Shown here one piece after another: positions 54,232 through 63,769 of a DNA stretch of 64,000 nt (the first letter of the stretch is position 1; each line of letters starts with the position of its first letter). The position numbers and the translations under genes were made by a program. The notes under the pieces were generated by a model, which made no database searches, was not told the DNA's origin, and saw only the letters and a list, made by a program, of their open reading frames with translations. Source of the DNA: Glaciecola sp. KUL10 (GTDB lineage Bacteria > Pseudomonadota > Gammaproteobacteria > Enterobacterales > Alteromonadaceae); assembly GCF_003203515.1 (NCBI RefSeq), contig NZ_BGNG01000014.1:1-64000 (forward strand). Direction: 5' to 3'.

Positions 54232-55797
54232 ATGAGCCAAACGGTCACTTTACCCGATAACGTTAACTCGCTTGCGGACTATATCGAATCAACTTTTAAG
54301 AAATACGGCGAAAAACCCGCTTATCATGCGATTGGTCAAAGCATGAGTTTCGCTGAAATAGACACTCGCTCAGCTCAATTTGGTGCATGGTTATTAGCAA
54401 AAGGAAATCTACAGCCCGGCGATCGCATTGCAATTCAACTGCCCAACCTATTACAAAACCCGATAGCGGTTTACGGTGCACTTCGCGCAGGTTTAGTTGT
54501 CGTCAACACCAATCCACTTTATACCTCTAAAGAAATGGCGCATCAGTTTAAAGACTCTGGTGCAAAAGCCTTGGTGATTTTGCATGACTTTTTAGATAAA
54601 TACGAAGCGATAAAATCACAGTGTGATATTCAAACGGTAGTGGTCACTGACGCGCCACAGATGTTGACTCAAAAAGCCTTGGAAAGTGATTACCCTTGTT
54701 ACATGCAAGTCTTTTCTGAAGCGAGTGATTTAACGCTTCCTCCGCGTCCAGAAATTTCCTTAGATGATGCCTGTATTTTGCAATATACTGGCGGCACGAC
54801 GGGCGTCTCAAAAGGGGCAGAATTAACCCACCGAAATGTCCTCGCCAATAGCTTACAAACACTTAATCGTTTGGGTGAGCGTTTTTCTGAAGGCAGTGAG
54901 ATCATCGTCTGCCCACTACCGCTTTATCACATATACGCGTTTACCGTGTGTATGATGACCTTATTTGCAAAAGGCGCAATGACCCTACTTATCCCTAATC
55001 CTCGCGATATGGATAGTTTTGTGCAAGCGCTTAAACCGCATAAATTCACTGCCTTTGCTGGGCTAAATACACTGTTTATGGGGCTTTGTTCTCACCCAGA
55101 GTTCCCCAAGTTAGACTTTTCAAAGCTTAAGCTCACTATTTCTGGCGGAACGGCGCTAACAAAATCAGCATCTGATCTGTGGGAATCAACAACAGATTGC
55201 TCGATTACAGAGGGTTATGGATTATCCGAAACAGCGCCAGTAGTTGCCTTTAATCAACCCGGTCAAGAACACCTTGGCACCGTTGGTTTGCCTGTTGATG
55301 GCACCGATATTTTGTTGCTCGACGAAAATGATCAGCCGGTCGAGGATGGCAAAGAAGGGCAAATCGCCTGCAAAGGGCCACAAGTGATGAAAGGCTATTG
55401 GCAGCGCCCTGACGAGACAGCAAAAGTAATGACAGCTGACGGTTACTTTAAAACTGGCGATGTCGGTGTGCGTTTAGAAGACGGATGCATCAAAATCGTT
55501 GATAGATTAAAGGACATGATCATTGTCTCTGGCTTCAATGTTTACCCTAACGAAGTAGAGGAAGTACTTACGCTTCACCCAAGCGTTTTAGAAGCCGCTG
55601 TTATCGGCAAACCAGATGAAAAAACACAAGAAAAGGTGTGTGCATTTGTGACCGTTAATGGTGATTATAATGAAGCCGAGGTTATCGCGTATTGTCGAGA
55701 ATCGTTGACCGCTTATAAAATCCCGAAAGAGGTTAACGTCATCCCTGAACTACCCAAATCGGCAGTGGGTAAAATCCTTAGAAGAGAACTGCGCTAA
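54232..55797 (+). CDS. AMP-binding acyl-CoA synthetase (long-chain fatty-acid-CoA ligase type)
   Basis: A 521-residue adenylate-forming enzyme that activates fatty acids to acyl-CoA via acyl-AMP. Motifs: P-loop-like YTGGTTGVSKGAELTHRN, GYGLSETAPVVAFNQPG, YFKTGDVG with the adenylate-binding Asp, DRLKDMIIVSGFNVYPNEVEE (A8 hinge, read in parts), and the catalytic Lys in PKSAVGKILRREL. Similar to FadD (about 561 residues) but shorter. ATG 54217 is also in frame; ATG 54232 has GGAG 9 bases upstream and is preferred. No beta-oxidation genes adjacent. Confidence 0.9.
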   Translation: MSQTVTLPDNVNSLADYIESTFKKYGEKPAYHAIGQSMSFAEIDTRSAQFGAWLLAKGNLQPGDRIAIQLPNLLQNPIAVYGALRAGLVVVNTNPLYTSKEMAHQFKDSGAKALVILHDFLDKYEAIKSQCDIQTVVVTDAPQMLTQKALESDYPCYMQVFSEASDLTLPPRPEISLDDACILQYTGGTTGVSKGAELTHRNVLANSLQTLNRLGERFSEGSEIIVCPLPLYHIYAFTVCMMTLFAKGAMTLLIPNPRDMDSFVQALKPHKFTAFAGLNTLFMGLCSHPEFPKLDFSKLKLTISGGTALTKSASDLWESTTDCSITEGYGLSETAPVVAFNQPGQEHLGTVGLPVDGTDILLLDENDQPVEDGKEGQIACKGPQVMKGYWQRPDETAKVMTADGYFKTGDVGVRLEDGCIKIVDRLKDMIIVSGFNVYPNEVEEVLTLHPSVLEAAVIGKPDEKTQEKVCAFVTVNGDYNEAEVIAYCRESLTAYKIPKEVNVIPELPKSAVGKILRRELR

Positions 55798-55805
55798 TCA
55801 ACAAT

Positions 55806-57374
55806 TTAATCAACAATAATGCCATGCCGTTGCAAGTAGTCTTGCAACGGCTTTAAGTGCTGCTTAAAGTGTTTCCATTTACCCACTGATCTTGAATGAA
55901 TCTTTTCTCTAACTTGCAAGGTGCTAGCTGTCGCACTTGAGGCTGGATTAAGTTCAAATGACAGACAAGCTTGCTCGAATTCAACGCCGAGCTTACCTAG
56001 TAACATTCTGGTTTGCCCTTCTTGATCAGCCACCATGTCTTCATAGTTGAGTTCAATCAGCCGCTCACCTAGCGTAGACTGCCAATGTTGCCTGAGCTTT
56101 TCTTGCGCTACATAGTATTTGCCCAAGTCTTCTAAGGAATATGCAAATTTGAAGAACGACTGCTTGAACATGGCAAAACACGCATCCATGGGGTGTCGTT
56201 TTAAGTAAACGATTTTTGCATTTGGAAACGCCTTCGCAATAAAGCCCAAATACAAATAATTGAATGGGTATTTATCAATAAACAAAGGGCTATTATTTAA
56301 TCGATATTTAATCGCATTCAAATAAGTGTTTGCCACCAGCTCTATTTTGTTCGCTGCGGCTGATTTAATCGTCGACACACTTGGGTCATGTATCCCGCCT
56401 TCTCCGCTAGCTGCACGAACTGCCATTTGCATAAAAAAGGTCTCATCGGCACTTTCAATTTGCGAATGACTAGACGCAATTCGCTCGATAAGTGTTGTGC
56501 CTGTTCGGGGCAAACCGACAATAAAGATAGGTGTTTTGAGCGACTCATTGATAGCTGGGTTACTGGTTTCCAACCAAGCCTTAGTGCAGGATACTTGAAT
56601 TTGCTCAAGAACAGCGATTTCATCCTCCACTCGATAGTTTGCGACACTTAGTACTGCATCACCTGCTTTTTTGTAAAATGAAAACGCGTTGTCCCATTGG
56701 CCGAGATCTTCATACTCTTTTGCAAGCGCATAATATAAGTAGATGTTTTTATCAGCAGACAAGTTTGTTTGTGCCAAGATATCTAGCATTTGTTTTATAT
56801 GACGCTCGTCTTTTACGGCTTCTAACTTTGAATACTCATAGTGATGCTTTTGATACTTTGGGTACTTTTGGATCAGCGCCCCATACTTTTCTTTGGCTTC
56901 ACTGACTTTACCTAGCAAAACTGCGCAGGCTGCATAATTGGCTTTGAATGCATCCACATCACTTTGCAGCACATTTGCACGTTGATACAAAGGCCATGCA
57001 TTTGAATGCAAACCAAGTCCAGTGTAGAGGTTGGCAGCCATGTCCAGATATAATGGACTGTTGTCTAACAAGGTTTCATATTCGGTGAGTAACGCATGGC
57101 ACTCATTGTGTTGTAATAACACCAGATGCTGGCTGGCTTTTTCAATCGCAGCATCATAGCGTTTACTATCTAAACTCAAGGCTTGTGCAAACAGTTGAAT
57201 CGCTTGGGCAGGTCTTCTAGCAGCCTTTTGAGCCAGACCAGCCAAAAAGTAACCTTCTGCCTGCTGTGGAAAGTTAACTTGGATATGACTGGCAATTGCA
57301 TGTACATTTGCCCAGTCTTTTCGTTGTACCGCATGCCTAGCATGTTGGCTGAGTTGCCCAAAATCGTATTGCAT
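55806..57374 (-). CDS. TPR-domain sulfotransferase (second of a tandem pair)
   Basis: A 522-residue protein. Residues about 1-245 are TPR-like helical repeats (AEGYFLAGLAQKAARRPAQA; AKEYEDLGQWDNAFSFYKKA). Residues about 275-505 form a sulfotransferase domain with the 5'-phosphosulfate loop FIVGLPRTGTTLIERIASSH and the 3'-phosphate-binding YLKRHPMDACFAMFKQ. It should move sulfate from PAPS to an unknown acceptor, likely a sugar or peptide tyrosine. No signal peptide. It begins 2 bases after a paralog of the same architecture and converges with the acyl-CoA synthetase. Confidence 0.9.
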   Translation of the reverse strand: MQYDFGQLSQHARHAVQRKDWANVHAIASHIQVNFPQQAEGYFLAGLAQKAARRPAQAIQLFAQALSLDSKRYDAAIEKASQHLVLLQHNECHALLTEYETLLDNSPLYLDMAANLYTGLGLHSNAWPLYQRANVLQSDVDAFKANYAACAVLLGKVSEAKEKYGALIQKYPKYQKHHYEYSKLEAVKDERHIKQMLDILAQTNLSADKNIYLYYALAKEYEDLGQWDNAFSFYKKAGDAVLSVANYRVEDEIAVLEQIQVSCTKAWLETSNPAINESLKTPIFIVGLPRTGTTLIERIASSHSQIESADETFFMQMAVRAASGEGGIHDPSVSTIKSAAANKIELVANTYLNAIKYRLNNSPLFIDKYPFNYLYLGFIAKAFPNAKIVYLKRHPMDACFAMFKQSFFKFAYSLEDLGKYYVAQEKLRQHWQSTLGERLIELNYEDMVADQEGQTRMLLGKLGVEFEQACLSFELNPASSATASTLQVREKIHSRSVGKWKHFKQHLKPLQDYLQRHGIIVD

Positions 57375-57376
57375 GT

Positions 57377-58975
57377 TTAGCCCAGTTTTATACCTGCTTT
57401 TTCTAGGTGTTCTTTTAAAGGAGCTAAATGTTTTTCGAAATTACGCCATTTATCAATGGACCTTACGTGAGCCTTTTCACGGATTTGAACCGAACTCGCG
57501 GTTGCACTTGGCGCATCATTTTTATCAAAATCTAAGCACGCTTGTTCAAAATCTAGGTCCAGTTTTTCAAGCAGGATTTTAGTCTCAGCTTCGGTATTTG
57601 AGGCGATGGCTTCATATTCAACTTCGATAAGCCTATCTTGCAGCACATCTCGCCAATGATTGCGAAGGCGATCGTAGGCACAATAATATTGTGCCAAGCC
57701 ATCTTGAGAGTATGAAAATTTATATGCCCACGTAAAAATTTGCTTATACATTGAAAAACAAGCATCAAGCGGGTTGCGGCCTAAGTGAATAATTTTGGCA
57801 TCTGGGTAAGCTTTTGCAATAAACCCTAAGAATAAAAAGTTAAAGGGGAGTTTATCAATAAAGTACTGTTGCTCACCTAAGCGATAATCAACGCAATCCA
57901 AATACCCTTTTGCGATACTAGATGGGTCTTTATCGACAAGCGATTTGATCATCTCTGCATTCATATTCTCTATGGTTTGCACCCCGCTTTCTCTGCGCAA
58001 TACCATTTGCATAAACTGCGTTTCACCTATTGTTTGGACTTGTGAATGGCTAGAGATGATACGCTCTGTAAGGGTCGTACCCGTGCGTGGTAAGCCCACT
58101 ATAAATATAGGTGTCTTTTTGTCTGTTGGCTTATTAGCCGCAGTGTTTTCTGGTGATTCAAAAGGAGTCTCAAGCCATTCTTTGGTACACGACTCGATCA
58201 CAGCATCAATAATGTCTAAATCAGTTTTGATGTTGTATTTCGCAACTGACGTAACCGCATCGCCGCCTTTTTGATAGTATTCAAACGCCTTGTCCCACTC
58301 CCCAAGATCTTCATACTCTTTACCGATTGCAAAATATAAAAAGATAAATTGATCGGGTGCTTGTTCTGCACCGACCAAGAGCGCTTCCATTTGTTCAATG
58401 TGCGCCTTGTCTTTTGCCTTTTCTAAACGGGATAATTGATAGTGATTGCGTTGATGTTTGGGGAAGCGTTGTAGCAAGCTTTGATAAATGTCTTTTGCTT
58501 CTTTGATTTTGCCTAAAAACACATAACAAGACGCTAAATTAGCTTGGAACAAATCGATACCGGGCTGCACTTGATTTGCCTTTTCATATAGCGGAAGCGC
58601 TTTTTCTGGCAAACCTATTTCAGTGTAGACAGTTCCCGCAAGGTCCAAATACATAGAACTATTGCTAAGTTTATCTTGATAAGTATCAAGTAATTCAAGC
58701 GCTTCTTTATTTCGTCTCGCTACTGAAAACTGATTAGCCAACTCAACCGCAGCATCATAACGATTAGCATCCAGTCGAAGTGTTTGCTCAAACGCAGCTA
58801 TAGCGCGCAAAGGCCGGTTAGCGACTCTTTCTACTAAACCACTTAAGAAGTGACCTTCGGGGTGTTGAGGATCTAGATTTAAAATGGCATTTGCATTGGT
58901 ATAAACTAAATTCCAGTCTTGCGCACGCGCGGCTTTGCGAGCGACTTCGCTCAAACTTATTATTTGACTACTCAT
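57377..58975 (-). CDS. TPR-domain sulfotransferase (first of a tandem pair)
   Basis: A 532-residue paralog of the next gene with the same order of parts. It has TPR-like repeats (about 1-250, with EGHFLSGLVERVANRPLRAI and GKEYEDLGEWDKAFEYYQKG), the PAPS loop FIVGLPRTGTTLTERIISSH near 295, and IHLGRNPLDACFSMYKQ. Both proteins end with similar segments (SVQIREKAHVRSIDKWRNFEK here). An insert (ESPENTAANKPTDKK) precedes the PAPS loop. The pair likely arose by duplication. A 396-base gene-free region with a long palindrome lies upstream. Confidence 0.9.
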   Translation of the reverse strand: MSSQIISLSEVARKAARAQDWNLVYTNANAILNLDPQHPEGHFLSGLVERVANRPLRAIAAFEQTLRLDANRYDAAVELANQFSVARRNKEALELLDTYQDKLSNSSMYLDLAGTVYTEIGLPEKALPLYEKANQVQPGIDLFQANLASCYVFLGKIKEAKDIYQSLLQRFPKHQRNHYQLSRLEKAKDKAHIEQMEALLVGAEQAPDQFIFLYFAIGKEYEDLGEWDKAFEYYQKGGDAVTSVAKYNIKTDLDIIDAVIESCTKEWLETPFESPENTAANKPTDKKTPIFIVGLPRTGTTLTERIISSHSQVQTIGETQFMQMVLRRESGVQTIENMNAEMIKSLVDKDPSSIAKGYLDCVDYRLGEQQYFIDKLPFNFLFLGFIAKAYPDAKIIHLGRNPLDACFSMYKQIFTWAYKFSYSQDGLAQYYCAYDRLRNHWRDVLQDRLIEVEYEAIASNTEAETKILLEKLDLDFEQACLDFDKNDAPSATASSVQIREKAHVRSIDKWRNFEKHLAPLKEHLEKAGIKLG

Positions 58976-59371
58976 TATTATTCTGTCGTTTTTCTATATC
59001 TGGTTTCGATTATCTCAGCAATCGTTTGCAATATCATCCTAATATCTAGGGCCTATTGACCTTTGCTGTATGGTTTTGCAGCAGTCTGTGCGCAATTCAT
59101 ACAATTAAGTTCAATTTAAGTGTAGTAATCTACATGAAATTGAACTGAAGCAGTAGAAATTATGCACAGACGCTAGTTTATAAAAGTCTTTTTTAAATAG
59201 TTGATTCACTAATCATGGTCATGAGAATTAAATGAACAAAGTACATAAGATTGTTATACTTCGAGCGATTTAAGCATTCAAGATATCTATCCTCCAAAAT
59301 ATAACTCGTTCAAAATACAGCGATAGTCGGATAGGCAATAGACGCAAATATAATAATAAGAGTACGCAATC
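58976..59371. other. Gene-free stretch between divergent sulfotransferase and methyltransferase genes
   Basis: No credible ORF is seen in these 396 bases. They should contain the promoters of both divergent genes; the right half is strongly AT-rich. The one clear structure is the 88-base nested palindrome at 59084-59171. Confidence 0.7.
59084..59171. repeat. 88-base nested palindrome, MITE-like or RNA hairpin
   Basis: The outer arms GTCTGTGCGCAATT (59084-59097) and AATTATGCACAGAC (59158-59171) pair at 12 of 14 positions. Inside, AGTTCAATTT (59108-59117) pairs with AAATTGAACT at 59137-59146, and TGTAG/CTACA close on the loop TAAT (59126-59129). The whole element folds to one long interrupted hairpin. 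No T-run follows and no gene ends here, so it is not a normal terminator. Confidence 0.6.
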
Positions 59372-60343
59372 ATGTCTGATAATAATCAACACGCAAATAG
59401 CTGGGATACATTTTGGAAAGGCACTAGCGAAGCATCAGCACTAAATGCAGGTGGCGCTAATCATCCTGCGCATCAAGCATTTTGGATGTCAACGTTTGAG
59501 CAACTAAAGCAACAACAAGAAGCCTTTTCAATATTGGATATCGCAAGTGGAAATGGTGCATTGGTTCAGATAGCTCATGAGGTATTTAATGAGCAGATAA
59601 TGTCATTTTCTTGCGTGGATATTTCAGACGCGGCAATAAAAAACATTCATAAGCGATTTCCCAATGTAAATGGCATCGTTAGTGATGCGAACAAAATTGA
59701 ACTGCCAGATAATGCTTTTGAGCTAGTGGTAAGTCAATACGGTATAGAGTACGCGGGTGTTGATGCTATTTTTGAAGCAGCAAGATTAGTATCAGAAGGT
59801 GGTACGATTATATTGGTAATGCATCTGAAACAAAGTCATATTTATACCGAATGTCAGCAGAGCTACACCGCAATAGAATTGTTGCAGCAAGCTGCTTTTA
59901 TTGAAAAAGCTAAAGATATGTTTTCGGCAGGTTTTGCGGCTGTGCGAGGCGCTCCTCGCGAAGCCTATGACAATGCGGCGAAACTGTTATCTCCAGCAAT
60001 TAGCGAACTAGAAAACATAATGCGTCAATATGGAACGGAAGTGGCGGCCGGCACAATATCTCGCTTGTATAATGATATAGGTAATATTCACTCTAATATG
60101 CCTGCTTACGACCCAAGCGAAGTACTTGGTTGGCTAGATAAAATGGAAGCTGAATTAGAGGCTTACATTCGCAGAATGAAAAGCATGTGTGAGTGCGCTA
60201 TCAGCCAAGAGGCATTCGAAAAGATCAACTTAAAGTTGATTGATATGGGCTTCGAAATTCAAATTTCGGACAAATTTTATGCAACTGGTATTAAAAATCC
60301 AATGGCTTGGAGTTTAATCGCAAAAAAAAAGCCAAATAAATGA
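59372..60343 (+). CDS. Class I SAM-dependent methyltransferase, substrate unknown
   Basis: A 323-residue soluble protein. The Rossmann methyltransferase core is at about 15-150: motif I is LDIASGNGALVQIA, the acidic motif II end is CVDISDAAIKNI, then SDANKIELPDNAFELVVSQYGIEY (motif III-IV, read in parts) and ARLVSEGGTIILVMH. The C-terminal 160 residues are helical, with coiled-coil-like stretches (EVLGWLDKMEAELEAYIRRM), and belong to no family I recognise. It sits between the sulfotransferase pair and a TonB-dependent receptor, so modification of a small molecule or glycan is possible, but nothing shows its substrate. Confidence 0.85.
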   Translation: MSDNNQHANSWDTFWKGTSEASALNAGGANHPAHQAFWMSTFEQLKQQQEAFSILDIASGNGALVQIAHEVFNEQIMSFSCVDISDAAIKNIHKRFPNVNGIVSDANKIELPDNAFELVVSQYGIEYAGVDAIFEAARLVSEGGTIILVMHLKQSHIYTECQQSYTAIELLQQAAFIEKAKDMFSAGFAAVRGAPREAYDNAAKLLSPAISELENIMRQYGTEVAAGTISRLYNDIGNIHSNMPAYDPSEVLGWLDKMEAELEAYIRRMKSMCECAISQEAFEKINLKLIDMGFEIQISDKFYATGIKNPMAWSLIAKKKPNK

Positions 60344-60650
60344 CTAATTTACAATTGTTAAATATACAAACGAAATTTGTTCAATAATTAAGTTGTAACT
60401 AGTTATTACAGAAGAAGAAAAGAGGCGTTGATGGGATTTCATTAGCGTTATTTTGTATAACATATTCCTCACAAAAGCTTAAAACTTCCTATTTTCTATC
60501 ACGCACGTGTCACAAAACCGTCACTTTCTTTATTGACCCAAGGGCGATTGTACGTATATAGTGACGAAAAGGCTCATTGCCTTTTGATATATAATAGTCG
60601 TAAAAAAGCGACAACAAAATAACTCGAAAATATTGTCTAGGGAGACATAA
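60344..60650 (+). other. Gene-free stretch upstream of the TonB-dependent receptor
   Basis: These 307 bases hold no credible ORF. They contain the probable receptor promoter at 60533-60560, a short leader hairpin (AAAAGGC/GCCTTTT, 60567-60585) and a strong Shine-Dalgarno (AGGGAGA) 7 bases before the ATG at 60651. Confidence 0.7.
60533..60560 (+). promoter_or_regulatory. Probable promoter of the TonB-dependent receptor gene
   Basis: TTGACC (60533-60538) and TATATA (60555-60560) are separated by 16 bases. A TATAAT at 60590-60595 is an alternative -10 without a good -35. The predicted leader is about 85 bases. Confidence 0.5.
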
Positions 60651-63548
60651 ATGTTTACGAACTCTAAATTGACAAAGTCAGTTAGATTGGCTTTGCTTGT
60701 TGGAGGTGCGTCTGTTGCAACTTTAGCGTCTAACGCCGTAGTTGCTCAAGAAACACCAAATGCCGACAGCGATGTAGTCGAAAAAATCTCGGTTACTGGT
60801 TCTCGTATCAAACGTACTGATATCGAAAGCGCAAGCCCAGTTACGATCCTTGATCGTGCAGCTTTAGAGCTTTCAGGTTTAACTGATATCGGTGATTTTC
60901 TTCAAAGTATTCCTTCAATGTCTGGTTCACCAATTGGTACTACGACAAACAACGGCGGTAATGGTTCAGTTCAAATCGATCTTCGCGGTTTAGGTACGGC
61001 TCGTACACTTACACTAGTAAACGGCAAGCGTACTGTTGACGGTGGTGATTTCCAAACCATCCCATCAACCATGATTGAGCAAGTTGAAATTCTTAAAGAT
61101 GGTGCATCAGCTGTATACGGTGCTGACGCGGTTGCAGGTGTTGTAAACATCGTAACGCGTAAAGACTTCAACGGTGTTGAAATAACAGCTCAAACTTCTG
61201 ATTGGAACGACACAGAAGGCGCAGGCCAAGATTCACTTTCATTGATTGTTGGTAAAACATTCGCTGAAGGTAACTTCGTATTCGGTGCAGAACGTGTTGA
61301 GCAAGAAGAAGCTTTCCAAAGCGATACGCCTTGGGACTTCATGCAGAACTCTTTCTACATTTATCCAGCAGGTTGTGAAAACCAAGTTGCAGCACCATAT
61401 GACGGCACGCCACAAGGCGGTTGTTACCCAATCGGTTCTTCACGTATTCCTGAGTCACGTTTATCTTTCTACAGCCAAGGTTTATTCCTAATCGGCACAC
61501 CAGCAACTCAGCCAAACGAAGTTGGTTTGATGGTTCCGCATGATGGTCGTACTTACAACTACGCACCAGTTAACTACATGCAAACACCTTATGAAAGAAC
61601 GAACGTTTTTGCTGAAGCGAACTTTGACTTAACTGACAACATCCGTTTCAGTGCTGAGTTCCGTGGTAACCAACGTACTTCTGCACAGCAGTTAGCGCCA
61701 CTTCCATTTACTGGCGGTGACCCAATGTATGATGGTTTCTACGATGATCCAGCAACTGGCGAAACAGTAGCATTTACCGGTATTTCTCAAGACAACTACT
61801 ACCTACGTCGCGCAGTTGATGCTTACAACGCAGCAAACGGCACTTCATTAGTATACGAGCCGGTAGTAAACCCACGTCGTCGTATGATCGAAACAAACCG
61901 TCGCTTCGAACAAACAATCACACAATACCAGTGGACTGCTGCGCTTGAAGGTGAGTTCGGAGATGATTACAGCTGGGATGTATACTTCAACCAAGGACAT
62001 CGTAGTAACTCTAGCCAAGATTTTGGTCAGTTCTCAGGTTCACGCTTGTTCAATGCTTTAGGCCCATCTGCTGATTTAGACGGCGACGGTGTTCCAGAGT
62101 GTTATGCTGACGTAAACAATCCAGGCACGCTTATTGTTGGTTGTGTACCGTTAAACATGTTTGGTGGCGGTGCTGTTGATGCAGCTGGTAACCCAACTGT
62201 GACAACGCTTACACAAGAAATGATCGACTACGTATCACTAGATACAGTAGATTCAATCGTTCAAAACCAGCGTACATACGGTGCTAATATTAGCGGCTTC
62301 GCACTAGAACTTCCAGGCGGTGAGCTTGGTTGGTCACTAGGTTACAGCTACTGGCGTCAAGACTTAGCAAACATCCTTGATTCTGCTAAGACTATTGGTG
62401 CGGTGACAGGTAACGTTGGTGCAAGTACAACTGGCGAACTAATCAATAACGCGATTTTCGGTGAATTATACGCACCAATCTTTGATAACGGCGAGCAAAA
62501 AGTAGCACTTAAAGCCGGTGTTCGTTACGATGATTGGGATGCATTTGGAAGTGACACAACATACCAATTGGGTCTTGAAGTATCTGTATTTGATGATCTT
62601 AAACTTCGTAGTACAGTAGGTACAGTATTTAGAGCGCCTACCATCACTGACCTATTCGGTGGACAAGTTGATTCATTCCCAACCTATAACGACCCTTGTG
62701 TACCTAACGCTGGCGAAGCATTGCCACCAGGTTGTGCTCAAGTAGGTATCCAAACTGATAGCCAAGTATTGGCCCGTGTTGGTGGTAACCCAGAACTTAA
62801 GCCAGAAACTGGTGATTCTGTGACAGTTGGTGTTGTTTACTCTCCTGAGTTTGGAGACCACAACTTCACGTTCATCGCTGACTATTGGTCAATTGAACTT
62901 GAAGAAGGTATCAGTTCTTTAGGTGTTCAATTTACACTTAACCAATGTTATGTAGAGCAAGTTGATGCAGCGTGTTCATTGATTACTCGTAACAACGATT
63001 ACTCAATCAACAATATTCTTGATGCTCAACTTAACGTAAGTGAAGAGACTGCAGCCGGTATCGATACTGAGTTCCGTTGGAACTACGCAAGTGATATTGG
63101 TGACCTACGTGCATCATTATTATGGACGCACGTATTAGAGCGTGAGCAAGTACAATTCGCTGGTAACCCAGTTGATGACTTCGTTGGTCGCTTTAACGGT
63201 TCTGCTTTTGCTGAAGACAAAGCTAACATCTCACTACAGTGGACTAAAGGTGACTTCTCTGTAAGCTACCTTGGTGAATACATCAGTGGTCTTGAAGGTG
63301 GTACAGGTTTTGGTCTTAATAATGCAGACGGTACTCCTTATCTACAACAAATCGATGCTCAGTATTACTCAGATATCGTTGGTACTTATACTTACGACGA
63401 TACATTAACGTTTACAATGGGTATTACTAACATCACTGATGAGGCTCCACCGTTTATCGATGTAGGCTTCAACGGTAAAACTGATCCATCTACATACCGT
63501 ATGTTTGGAACAGGCTACTACCTGCGTCTGAAGTATACTTACGAGTAA
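60651..63548 (+). CDS. TonB-dependent outer-membrane receptor
   Basis: A 965-residue outer-membrane receptor with signal peptide (cleaved after VVAQ or VVA), a possible TonB-box region near VVEKISVTGSRIKR, a plug domain (about 60-170: SPVTILDRAALELSGLTDIGDFLQ, DLRGLGTARTLTLVNGKR, ILKDGASAVYGADAVAGVVNIVTRK), and a 22-strand-type barrel ending in GTGYYLRLKYTYE with the expected aromatic-rich C-terminus. It belongs to the large oar/omega-type receptors common in Alteromonadales, which import glycans, peptides or siderophores. The ligand cannot be told from sequence. It has several Cys pairs in extracellular loops. Codon use appears more uniform than in its neighbours, suggesting high expression. 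Confidence 0.93.
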   Translation: MFTNSKLTKSVRLALLVGGASVATLASNAVVAQETPNADSDVVEKISVTGSRIKRTDIESASPVTILDRAALELSGLTDIGDFLQSIPSMSGSPIGTTTNNGGNGSVQIDLRGLGTARTLTLVNGKRTVDGGDFQTIPSTMIEQVEILKDGASAVYGADAVAGVVNIVTRKDFNGVEITAQTSDWNDTEGAGQDSLSLIVGKTFAEGNFVFGAERVEQEEAFQSDTPWDFMQNSFYIYPAGCENQVAAPYDGTPQGGCYPIGSSRIPESRLSFYSQGLFLIGTPATQPNEVGLMVPHDGRTYNYAPVNYMQTPYERTNVFAEANFDLTDNIRFSAEFRGNQRTSAQQLAPLPFTGGDPMYDGFYDDPATGETVAFTGISQDNYYLRRAVDAYNAANGTSLVYEPVVNPRRRMIETNRRFEQTITQYQWTAALEGEFGDDYSWDVYFNQGHRSNSSQDFGQFSGSRLFNALGPSADLDGDGVPECYADVNNPGTLIVGCVPLNMFGGGAVDAAGNPTVTTLTQEMIDYVSLDTVDSIVQNQRTYGANISGFALELPGGELGWSLGYSYWRQDLANILDSAKTIGAVTGNVGASTTGELINNAIFGELYAPIFDNGEQKVALKAGVRYDDWDAFGSDTTYQLGLEVSVFDDLKLRSTVGTVFRAPTITDLFGGQVDSFPTYNDPCVPNAGEALPPGCAQVGIQTDSQVLARVGGNPELKPETGDSVTVGVVYSPEFGDHNFTFIADYWSIELEEGISSLGVQFTLNQCYVEQVDAACSLITRNNDYSINNILDAQLNVSEETAAGIDTEFRWNYASDIGDLRASLLWTHVLEREQVQFAGNPVDDFVGRFNGSAFAEDKANISLQWTKGDFSVSYLGEYISGLEGGTGFGLNNADGTPYLQQIDAQYYSDIVGTYTYDDTLTFTMGITNITDEAPPFIDVGFNGKTDPSTYRMFGTGYYLRLKYTYE

Positions 63549-63581
63549 AATCGTAATTAGCTAAGATGTAAACATCTAAAC

Positions 63582-63609
63582 AAAAGGGCTTCGAAAGAAG
63601 CCCTTTTTT
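63582..63609 (+). terminator. Terminator of the TonB-dependent receptor gene
   Basis: AAAAGGGCTTC pairs with GAAGCCCTTTT around a GAAA tetraloop, followed by TT. It lies 34 bases past the stop codon. Confidence 0.93.
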
Positions 63610-63769
63610 ATTGATTGAAATAAAGTGAATACGAAAGAAAAATTACTGTTTATACTTACTGCTCATAATGTACCCCTGTTAATTGAGACTTGATGTCAAT
63701 AAGCCTAATCAAGACGGCCATTTCAACTGAAAAGATAAATCACAAATAAATCTAGGATAATGCTACTTA

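Noticed and set aside
59084-59171. Integron attC site.
   Set aside because: The palindrome lacks the attC core sequences (GTTRRRY-type and its complement), and no integrase or cassette-like ORF is nearby.
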